A program made the position numbers and the translations under genes. Shown here in pieces: positions 17,618 through 25,791 of a stretch of 64,000 nucleotides of DNA. A model generated the notes under the pieces. The model was not told where the DNA came from, did not search any database, and saw nothing but the letters and a program-made list of their open reading frames with translations. The stretch's first letter is position 1. Each line of letters starts with the position of its first letter. The stretch spans positions 62,001 through 126,000 of the forward strand of contig CAVUBL010000004.1 in NCBI GenBank assembly GCA_963739795.1, written 5' to 3'. The stretch is from CAVUBL01 sp963739795 (GTDB lineage Bacteria > Acidobacteriota > Thermoanaerobaculia > Multivoradales > DATKCC01).

Positions 17618-20421
17618 GTTTCCACGTCCACCAAGACGTGGCCCCATTGAAGCCGGTCGAGCGCCGATGCAGCGATCCGAGCTGCCAGCGAGCGTTTCCA
17701 CGTCCACCAAGACGTGGCCCCATTGAAGCGCGCCGCAGCCGGCTCGCGCCGGCTCCGGCGCCGCAGTTTCCACGTCCACCAAGACGTGGCCCCATTGAAG
17801 CGCGAGCTGCGCGGCTCGAGCGTCGACGCGACTCGCGTCGGTTTCCACGTCCACCAAGACGTGGCCCCATTGAAGCGCGGCGCCGAGCTCGCTCGCGCCG
17901 ATCCGGCGACGCGGTTTCCACGTCCACCAAGACGTGGCCCCATTGAAGCGTCGACCGCGGATCGGCCGAGCTCGCAGCGTCGACGCCGTTTCCACGTCCA
18001 CCAAGACGTGGCCCCATTGAAGCGTGGCCGGCCGAGCTGACCGAGCACGCGCTCGCCGAGCGTTTCCACGTCCACCAAGACGTGGCCCCATTGAAGCGCG
18101 ACTGCGAGCTCGCACGACGCCGCTCGACGCTCGCGTTTCCACGTCCACCAAGACGTGGCCCCATTGAAGCGCCGGTCGACGCTCGCACGTCGAGCGCTCG
18201 TGCGCCCGCGTTTCCACGTCCACCAAGACGTGGCCCCATTGAAGCCGGACCGCGACCGTGGCGACGCGCTCGAGCGCCGGTCGTTTCCACGTCCACCAAG
18301 ACGTGGCCCCATTGAAGCCGAGCCGGCGTGGCAACGCGCTCGAGCTGCGACCTGCGGTTTCCACGTCCACCAAGACGTGGCCCCATTGAAGCGATTACCT
18401 GCAGCTCCTCGCGCGACCCCACCCGGGGTTTCCACGTCCACCAAGACGTGGCCCCATTGAAGCGAAGCGTCCGTCCCGCGGGTCGGTCACGATCAGTACG
18501 TTTCCACGTCCACCAAGACGTGGCCCCATTGAAGCGTCTCGACGACGTGCGGGCAGGGCTCAGTAGCCATAGTCGTTTCCACGTCCACCAAGACGTGGCC
18601 CCATTGAAGCCGAGCTTGACGTGCTTTGGCCGCGTCTCCGCTCGTCGTTTCCACGTCCACCAAGACGTGGCCCCATTGAAGCCTAGTGTCTCCGCCGCTC
18701 CCGATCGTCAGTGCCCCGGTTTCCACGTCCACCAAGACGTGGCCCCATTGAAGCTGGACCTCGGCGGGCAGCTTCTCCAGCAAGTCGAAGTTTCCACGTC
18801 CACCAAGACGTGGCCCCATTGAAGCCGGGTCAGCGATCTTCCCCTGCCCGACAAGCTCGTCGTTTCCACGTCCACCAAGACGTGGCCCCATTGAAGCTCG
18901 AACCTCTCGGAGGTGACGCGGCACCGCAAAGAGCGTTTCCACGTCCACCAAGACGTGGCCCCATTGAAGCACGCAGGCGGACCTCGACGCGGCGTTCCCA
19001 GAGTCGTTTCCACGTCCACCAAGACGTGGCCCCATTGAAGCCAGCGCCACCTCTTGAGGCTCGCGCAAGCTCCCATCTCGTTTCCACGTCCACCAAGACG
19101 TGGCCCCATTGAAGCGCCGAGGGACTGCGAAAGGCGAGGGCGAACACGATCGTTTCCACGTCCACCAAGACGTGGCCCCATTGAAGCTCGTGCTCGACGA
19201 AGTACCTGGCGGCGTTCACCGGGGGTTTCCACGTCCACCAAGACGTGGCCCCATTGAAGCACCTGCACGCGCGACGCGGACCACGATCCACCGCATGTTT
19301 CCACGTCCACCAAGACGTGGCCCCATTGAAGCGGAGTCGGCGGAGCATCATCGGGGGCGGGTCGAGGCCGTTTCCACGTCCACCAAGACGTGGCCCCATT
19401 GAAGCGGGGAAGCTCAGCCGGAGCAGAAGTCGAAGATTGCGTTTCCACGTCCACCAAGACGTGGCCCCATTGAAGCGACGCCTTGCTCGAGGCGGCGGAG
19501 CGGTCCGGCGATGTTTCCACGTCCACCAAGACGTGGCCCCATTGAAGCCACCCGGGTAAAGACCCGCATCCCCAGCCGGACCGCCGTTTCCACGTCCACC
19601 AAGACGTGGCCCCATTGAAGCGTCCCCTCGGGGGTCGAGGGGCCGACTCGGGTTCCGGTTTCCACGTCCACCAAGACGTGGCCCCATTGAAGCAGATCAT
19701 GAGCCCCGCGGCCTCGCCCCTCCTGTCGGTGTTTCCACGTCCACCAAGACGTGGCCCCATTGAAGCCGCCGTAGCGGGGCCTCGGCACTCACCATCGACG
19801 ACGTTTCCACGTCCACCAAGACGTGGCCCCATTGAAGCTGCGAAGACTGCGCAGAGGCATGGCTCGCCGTGCTCGTTTCCACGTCCACCAAGACGTGGCC
19901 CCATTGAAGCTGGACGGTCTGCTTCTCCCACCCGCTGTACCAGCAGGTTTCCACGTCCACCAAGACGTGGCCCCATTGAAGCGTGGCCATGCGGGTCGCC
20001 TGGTCCTTGATGGCGTCCCGTTTCCACGTCCACCAAGACGTGGCCCCATTGAAGCCGTAGACTGGAGCGTGTGGTCAAGGTGGGATAGTGCGTTTCCACG
20101 TCCACCAAGACGTGGCCCCATTGAAGCCTGGTGCCGGCGGAGCCGCCGGCGCGCAGATCGCCCGAGCGAGTTTCCACGTCCACCAAGACGTGGCCCCATT
20201 GAAGCAATGCCGCGTAGTCCAGGTGCAGGGGCTTCGATCCACGTTTCCACGTCCACCAAGACGTGGCCCCATTGAAGCATGGGCCGCCGCGCCTCGGTCT
20301 TCCGTCCGTCCAGGAGTTTCCACGTCCACCAAGACGTGGCCCCATTGAAGCATTGACAACAACGCGGGTGCGGAGCTGCCGGGCGAGTTCCCACGTCCCC
20401 CAGACGTGGCCCCATTGCTGC
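17618..20421 (+). CRISPR. Type I-G CRISPR array, 39 repeats and 38 spacers
   Basis: Repeats are 36 nt, begin GTTTCCACGTCC and end GGCCCCATTGAAGC. The first is at 17618-17653, and 38 copies read as identical. The last (20387-20421) is a decayed 35-nt copy, which marks the leader-distal end. Each repeat can form a 7-bp hairpin (CCACGTC / GACGTGG, loop CACCAA). Spacers are 35-42 nt (mostly 36-38). The first ten spacers are unusually rich in G, C and CpG compared with the rest. Because the repeat length is a multiple of three and lacks stops in several frames, long spurious open frames cross the array on both strands; none is a gene. Confidence 0.98.
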
Positions 20422-20604
20422 GGGGAACTCCGCGCTGGCGAGCCGTGGCACGGCTCGCTCGCTCCTCCCCGTCACGCCGGGCTCGGTGCCTCGTCACTCG
20501 CGGGCGGTCTCCCGCCCCTGTCTCGTTCTGTGAAACCTCTGCACATTAGTAAGTGTCCTAAGACTAAGACGTCTGATCACACCAAACCGCAGAGGAGAGA
20601 CAGC

Positions 20605-22548
20605 ATGAGACGCAACCCTTCCACCCACCGCCTTCTGATCGCCGCCCTGACGATCGGCGCCGCGGCCCTTCTGGTCGCCTTGCCCGCGAGCGCGACTTCG
20701 TCGGAGGGCTCCGTGCCCTCCAACCTCGAGACCCAGGCCCTGTCCATCGCGGCGGGGCAGGCGGGGGTCCCGGAGTCGGAGCTGACGATCGCGGCCGACT
20801 CGCCGGTGGTCTTCCCCGAGCAGGGGATCACGGTCTACGACTTCAAGATCGTGGACGAGGCCGGCTCGGCGATGTACCAGGTGACCCTCGACGACTCCGG
20901 CGTCCAGCAGGACCTGGAGTCGCTGGCGACGGCGGAGGGCGACCTCTCCCGGGCGCGTTACGGCGCCCTGGACAAGGACTTCTTCGCCCGCCTCCAGGCG
21001 GCGCCGCCGGACCAGGTCTTCCCGGTCGACGTGTGGGTGGGCGAGCCCTTCCTCGATCCCGCGGTCCAGCGGCCGGACCCCGAGACGAACCCGTCCGAGG
21101 CCGAGGTCGACAACGCCGCGGCCAACAACGACGCCGCCCAGCTCAGTACCGTGCAGAATGCCGTAGCGCCGGTCGTGAGTCAGCTCAAGGCGGACGGTTA
21201 CACGGCCGTGAGCGACGACTCGGCGCCGATCGTGTCCACCCAGGTTCCCGCCCAGTACCTGCTCACCAACCTGTCCCGGTGGGCCGAGGTCCTGCAGATC
21301 GAGGACGACAGCCAGACCCTCGAGCCGAACCTGGAGATCCAGCTCCCGGCCTGCCAGACGAACGTCGTCCACAACCAGGGCATCACCGGGTCCGGCGTCC
21401 CCGTCGCCGAGGTCGAAGTCGGCGGGCGCATCAACACGAGCAATCCGTACCTGGCCGGCGTGACCCAAACGTACGGCTATAGCTGTGTCTCCTCCCATTC
21501 GGCGGCCGTCGCCGGCATCATCCGCAGCACCAACACGGCGCGGCTCGGCCACGCCTACAACAGCAACCTGTGGATCGGCGGCACCTGCGGCGGCGTCGTG
21601 AGCCAGGTCCTGACCGAGTCCACCAATGCCCGCAACTGGGGGGCGCGCACCTTCAACCTCAGCTTCGGCGGCAACTTCGGTGGCGTGCCTTCGACCCTCG
21701 ACCGCTACTACGACTCCCTGGTGCAGACCTACTGGCGAACGGTGGTTCCGGCGGCCGGCAACGCGGGGATCTACGGCTTCGTGGACAGCCCGGGAACGGC
21801 CTACAACGTGGTGACGGTGGGCAGCTACGACGACCAGAACACCACCTACTGGCCCGACGACGTCATGGCGAGCTACTCGAGCACCGTCAACCCGCTTTCC
21901 AACCACGGCGACCGGATCAAGCCGGAGGTGGCGGCGCCGGGCTCGAACATCAACAGCACCACCAACGCCTCGCCGTGGACCGGCGCGGTGGGCAGCGGCA
22001 CGAGCTACGCGGCTCCGGCGGTGACCGGCATCACGGCCCTCCTCATGCAGCGCAACTACTCCCTCCGGGTGTGGCCGGAGGCGGTCAAGGCGATCCTCAT
22101 GGCGAGCGCCGAGCACAACATCGAGGGGGCCACGCGGCTCAGCAACCGGGACGGCGCCGGCGGCGTGGTGGCGGACCGGGCGGACCGGGTCGCGCGCAAG
22201 GTGGCGAACGTCGGGAGCTGGCAGGGTCTCTACTACACCTGCTCCAACCCGTCCCTCCAGACTCTCACCACCGTCAACCTGGTGGCGGGCCAGCGGATCC
22301 GCTTCGCCATGATCTGGGACACGAACCCCAACTACTCCCTCTACACCTCGCGTCCGGGCGCCGACCTGGACCTCTGGGCGAGGACTCCGGGCGGCGGCTA
22401 CGCGGCGTTCTCGACGAGTTGGGACAACACCTACGAGATCGTGGACTTCACGGCCTCGGCGTCGGGGACGTACACCTTCCAGGCGTACAAGTACCGCTGT
22501 AACAGCAGCCCCTACTGGCTCGGCTGGGCCTGGCACATCGTGCCGTAG
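20605..22548 (+). CDS. Secreted subtilisin-like S8 family protein with an altered catalytic Asp
   Basis: Exported protein of 647 aa. A signal peptide covers residues 1-30 (cleavage near ASA), and a pro-region runs to about 250. The S8 catalytic domain follows at about 255-510, then a C-terminal jelly-roll-like (P/PPC-type) domain that probably binds substrate. His298 (SSHSAAVAGI), oxyanion Asn386 (AAGNAG) and Ser467 (GSGTSYAAPAVTG) are in place. The expected catalytic Asp in VAVIDTG is replaced by Glu271 (PVAEVEVGG). Activity may be changed or lost. The ATG at 20605 follows AGGAGAG. It lies 183 bases after the CRISPR array but is not a cas gene. Confidence 0.85.
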   Translation: MRRNPSTHRLLIAALTIGAAALLVALPASATSSEGSVPSNLETQALSIAAGQAGVPESELTIAADSPVVFPEQGITVYDFKIVDEAGSAMYQVTLDDSGVQQDLESLATAEGDLSRARYGALDKDFFARLQAAPPDQVFPVDVWVGEPFLDPAVQRPDPETNPSEAEVDNAAANNDAAQLSTVQNAVAPVVSQLKADGYTAVSDDSAPIVSTQVPAQYLLTNLSRWAEVLQIEDDSQTLEPNLEIQLPACQTNVVHNQGITGSGVPVAEVEVGGRINTSNPYLAGVTQTYGYSCVSSHSAAVAGIIRSTNTARLGHAYNSNLWIGGTCGGVVSQVLTESTNARNWGARTFNLSFGGNFGGVPSTLDRYYDSLVQTYWRTVVPAAGNAGIYGFVDSPGTAYNVVTVGSYDDQNTTYWPDDVMASYSSTVNPLSNHGDRIKPEVAAPGSNINSTTNASPWTGAVGSGTSYAAPAVTGITALLMQRNYSLRVWPEAVKAILMASAEHNIEGATRLSNRDGAGGVVADRADRVARKVANVGSWQGLYYTCSNPSLQTLTTVNLVAGQRIRFAMIWDTNPNYSLYTSRPGADLDLWARTPGGGYAAFSTSWDNTYEIVDFTASASGTYTFQAYKYRCNSSPYWLGWAWHIVP

Positions 22549-22570
22549 CGGTAGGACCGATCCCCGTCCT

Positions 22571-22611
22571 CTCCGCGCCGGCCCCGATCCCGATCCGGGG
22601 CCGGCGCGGAG
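22571..22611 (+). terminator. Strong terminator-like hairpin after the S8 gene
   Basis: A perfect 16-bp stem pairs 22571-22586 with 22596-22611 around a 9-base loop, 22 bases after the stop codon. There is no T-tract, which is common in very GC-rich genomes. It probably ends the S8 transcript. Confidence 0.6.
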
Positions 22612-22680
22612 GTCCTCGGGTTCAGGCGCGACCGGTTGGAGCCGGGCTGCTATGACCCCGCGCATGGATGTGTTTCGAAG

Positions 22681-22851
22681 GTGACTGTGCCGCAGACTGA
22701 GGCCTTGTCCTTGACCGCCTCGCTGGAGGCACCGGCCCTCCACGAGGTGGTCTTCGACGGCCCGAACGTCTTCGAGGGCTTTGCGCTGAGCTTGCGGGGG
22801 ACGCCCGTCGAGGCCATCGAGGTGCGTGCCGGCGACCGGCGCGCTGCCCGC
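22681..22851 (+). pseudogene. Possible gene fragment (about 57 codons), no function assigned
   Basis: Between the S8 terminator and the end of phoU one frame reads like protein, with the stretch VVFDGPNVFEGFALSLRGTP followed by VEAIEVRAGDR. This recalls small beta-sandwich modules (GWAL...GTPVEAIEVR) found in some cell-surface or glycan-related proteins. The reading frame then runs into antisense phoU sequence, so only a remnant can remain. Weak evidence. Confidence 0.25.
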
Positions 22852-23532
22852 TCAGCTCACGCCGGGGGCTTGCTGGCGCTGGGTGGGGTGGCGGACGTCG
22901 CGGCCTTCGACGTAGTAGATGACGTCTTCGGCGATGTTCGTGGCGTGGTCGGCGATGCGCTCGAGGTTGCGGGCGATGAGCAGCAGGTGGAGGGCCCGGG
23001 TGACCGTCTGGGGATCCTCGATCATGAACGTCAGCAGCTCGCGGAAGAGCTGGCGGTAGAGGGAGTCGACCTCGTCGTCGGCCTGGGTGACAGCGGTCGC
23101 CTGCGCCGAGTCGCGGCGCACGAAGGCGTCCAGGCTCTCGCGCACCATGCGCACCACCAGCTCCGACATCCGCGGCAGGTCGATGTAGGGCTTGAGGGGT
23201 GGCTCCTGGTTGAGCCGCTCGATCGACTGGCAGATGTTGACCGCCGAATCCCCGATCCGCTCGAGGTCGGTGACGATCTTCATGACCGCGATCAAGAAAC
23301 GCAGGTCGCCGGCCGCCGGCTGGTGACGGACCATGATGCTGTAGCAGGCCTCGTCGATCTCCAGCTCGAGGCGGTCGATCTCCGTGTCCTCGTCGACCAC
23401 CTCGCTGCACAGCGTCTGGGCCCGCGTGGTCAGGGCGTCGTTCGCCTTGCCGATCATCTCTTCGACCCGGCCGCCCATGGCCAGCAAGCGCTGGCGGACC
23501 CGGTCGAGCTCGTGTTCGAAATGCCGTTCCAT
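22852..23532 (-). CDS. phoU: Phosphate signalling regulator PhoU
   Basis: Cytoplasmic PhoU of 226 aa, a two-repeat three-helix-bundle protein that links phosphate transport to the PhoR kinase. Both metal-binding helices are recognisable: LRFLIAVMKIVTDLERIGDSA in the first repeat and LLIARNLERIADHATNIAEDV in the second, each with the Glu/Asp-rich E(R)xxDxx(x)N pattern. The ATG at 23532 is preceded by GGGAGAG. The open frame extends far upstream without homology. It is divergent from the Na/Pi symporter gene and near phoBR, which supports a role in phosphate sensing. Confidence 0.93.
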   Translation of the reverse strand: MERHFEHELDRVRQRLLAMGGRVEEMIGKANDALTTRAQTLCSEVVDEDTEIDRLELEIDEACYSIMVRHQPAAGDLRFLIAVMKIVTDLERIGDSAVNICQSIERLNQEPPLKPYIDLPRMSELVVRMVRESLDAFVRRDSAQATAVTQADDEVDSLYRQLFRELLTFMIEDPQTVTRALHLLLIARNLERIADHATNIAEDVIYYVEGRDVRHPTQRQQAPGVS

Positions 23533-23710
23533 GCGCTCTCCCAAGGGTGAGACTATCACCGCCCCGAAGGGTAGAAATCGCCGATGACGCGCCGGCGGCG
23601 CGGCCGTGACAGCGGTGCGACAACCGCTCACGCCGCCGTGGTAATGTAGCGCCGCTTCCCCCCTGGAGCGATTTTGGCGCGCCGACGCCCGACCCGCGTT
23701 CGACCCCGTC

Positions 23711-25006
23711 ATGGCGACTCCGTCCTCGGCTCCGTCCTTCCCACACTCGCGCGGGCTCGTCCGCGCCCTGGGCGCTGTCCTCTTCCTCGCCGCCCTGCTG
23801 TACGCGTTCTTCCTGGGCCTCGATCTCATGGGCGTGGCCTTCAAGCTGTTCGGGAAGGACTTCGCGCGCATGCTCATCGAGCGCACGGCGAACCCGTTCG
23901 TCGGCCTGCTCGTGGGGATCGTGGCCACCAGCGTCATCCAGAGCTCCTCGACCACCACCTCCATGACCGTCGGCCTGGTGGCCGCCGGGGCCCTGACCAT
24001 CGACGGCGCCATCCCCATCATCATGGGCGCCAACATCGGCACCTCGGTCACCAACACCCTGGTCTCGCTGGCCCACGTGACCCGGCGCGAGGAGTTCCGG
24101 AGGGCCTTCGCCGGGGCCACGATCCACGACTTCTTCAACCTGATGACGGTGGCGATCCTGTTCCCCCTGGAGCTCGCCTTTCACGTCCTGCGCCACGCGG
24201 CGAACGGCTTCGAGGCGGTGCTCGAGGGCAGCGGCGGCATCGAGCTCTTCGACCCCTTGAAGGCGATCGTGCGACCCTGCTCTCTGTGGATCAGCCACGC
24301 CCTCGGCTCGAGCGGCGGCCTGACCCTGGTGGTGGGCGTCGGCCTCCTGTTCGGGGCCCTCAAGCTCCTGGTCGACCTGCTCAGGTCCCTGGTTTCGGCC
24401 CGCGCCGAGCGCATCCTCGACCGCACGCTCTTCCGCTCCGCCCTGGCCGCCATCGGGGCGGGCACCCTGATCACCGTCATGGTGCAGTCGAGCTCCATCA
24501 CCACCTCGGTCATGGTGCCCCTGGTGGGTGCCGGCGTGGTGACCCTCGAACAGCTCTTCCCCTTCACCATCGGGGCCAACCTGGGCACCACGGTGACCGC
24601 CCTGCTCGCGGCTCTCTCCACCGGAGCCCCGGCGGCCCTGAGCGTCGCCCTCTCCCATCTGCTGTTCAACCTGATGGGAGCCCTCATCATCTACCCCTTC
24701 CCGCCCATCCGGGCGATTCCGCTGGCGCTCGCGAGGGGGCTGGGCGCGGTCGCCAGCCGCAACCGGGCGGCGGCGATCGGGTACATCGCCCTGGTCTTCT
24801 ACGGCCTGCCCATCGCCCTCCTCTTCGTCTCCGGGGCCTTCCACGGCGAAGCGCCCGCCGCGCCGGCGCCAGCGCCGGTCGAGGCCCCGGCGCCGCGGGC
24901 CGCACCGCGGCCTCCGTCCGCGCCCCGGACCGAGCTGCGGCGGCGCCCGTGGGAAGAGCCCCCGCCCGGCGGGCGGTTAGACGAACTGGAGGTTCACGAT
25001 GCTTAG
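23711..25006 (+). CDS. Na+/phosphate symporter, NptA/PNaS family
   Basis: Inner-membrane Na/Pi cotransporter of 431 aa with about eight membrane helices in two inverted repeats. Both diagnostic substrate-binding loops are present: QSSSTTTS (about residue 77) and QSSSITTS (about residue 259). GANIGTS and GANLGTT motifs also occur. The C-terminus is a Pro/Ala/Arg-rich tail. The ATG at 23711 gives a short polar N-terminus before the first helix. The last 8 bases overlap the next gene, a PhoU-domain protein; such pairs are common, and the PhoU partner probably regulates uptake or efflux of phosphate. Confidence 0.9.
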   Translation: MATPSSAPSFPHSRGLVRALGAVLFLAALLYAFFLGLDLMGVAFKLFGKDFARMLIERTANPFVGLLVGIVATSVIQSSSTTTSMTVGLVAAGALTIDGAIPIIMGANIGTSVTNTLVSLAHVTRREEFRRAFAGATIHDFFNLMTVAILFPLELAFHVLRHAANGFEAVLEGSGGIELFDPLKAIVRPCSLWISHALGSSGGLTLVVGVGLLFGALKLLVDLLRSLVSARAERILDRTLFRSALAAIGAGTLITVMVQSSSITTSVMVPLVGAGVVTLEQLFPFTIGANLGTTVTALLAALSTGAPAALSVALSHLLFNLMGALIIYPFPPIRAIPLALARGLGAVASRNRAAAIGYIALVFYGLPIALLFVSGAFHGEAPAAPAPAPVEAPAPRAAPRPPSAPRTELRRRPWEEPPPGGRLDELEVHDA

Positions 25007-25652
25007 GGAGATCTTCGGTGGCGGCCAGCGCTCGCCCCTGATCGAGGCGGCGTTCGAGGATATTTCGGCGATGCTCCGGCAGTCGGCCAAGATGCTCGAC
25101 CTGGCCCTCTCGGCCCTGCTCGACAATCAGCCCCTCGACGCCGACCTCGACGAGCTCGACGACCCGGTCGACGAAGGCGAGCGGATGGTGCGCCGCAGCG
25201 TGCTCGAGCATCTCTCCTTCAACCCGAAGCAGGACCTGGTGGCGAGCCTGGTGCTGGTCTCCATGGTGCAGGACGCCGAGCGCATCGGGGATTTCGCCCG
25301 CGGTATCGGGGAGCTGGTGCCGCTGGCCAAGAGCCGCCGCGAGGGGCCGTTCGCCGATCGTCTCCGGGCTTGCGCCGAGAGGCTCCGGCCCCTGTTCGGG
25401 ACCGCCGAGAGGGCGTTCCGGGAGGACGATCCAGAGCTCGCGCGCACCGTCATGACCCGGACGGCCGAGCTCAAGCGCGAGCTCCAGAGGTTCACCGCCG
25501 ACGTCACCGACAGCGACCTGACGGCCGACATGGCGGTGGTCTACGCCAACGCCGCCCGCATCCTGCGGCGCATCGGCTCCCACCTCTCGAACATCGCCTC
25601 GTCGGTGGCGCAGCCGTATGACCGCATCCGCCACGGCGACGAAGACGCCTGA
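24999..25652 (+). CDS. PhoU-domain protein coupled to the Na/Pi symporter
   Basis: PhoU-like protein of 217 aa, predicted all-helical. The helix LVASLVLVSMVQDAERIGDFA is a typical PhoU metal-binding helix with Asp-Glu-Arg-Ile-Gly-Asp; a second weaker repeat (AARILRRIGSHLSNIAS) follows. It overlaps the symporter gene by 8 bases, so the two are translationally coupled, and it likely acts on that transporter rather than on PstSCAB, which is not seen here. It is more diverged than the PhoU at 22852-23532. Confidence 0.8.
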   Translation: MLREIFGGGQRSPLIEAAFEDISAMLRQSAKMLDLALSALLDNQPLDADLDELDDPVDEGERMVRRSVLEHLSFNPKQDLVASLVLVSMVQDAERIGDFARGIGELVPLAKSRREGPFADRLRACAERLRPLFGTAERAFREDDPELARTVMTRTAELKRELQRFTADVTDSDLTADMAVVYANAARILRRIGSHLSNIASSVAQPYDRIRHGDEDA

Positions 25653-25791
25653 ACCGTGAGCCACCGAATCTCCGGCCGTCCTTGCTCGTCAGTTGCTCAA
25701 CGGACGCACCCAGTCCGCCTCGCTCGTTCCTCGCTTGCGGGTGGCCCGATCTTCGGCACCTCACGGCCCAGGTGCCTCCGAGCTTCGGTCG

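Noticed and set aside
17542..20345. Long open frames on both strands across the CRISPR array, up to 545 codons with repeating LQWGHVLVDVET or FPRPPRRGPIEA units.
   Set aside because: They are translations of the stop-free 36-nt repeat plus short spacers; the repeat period explains every unit.
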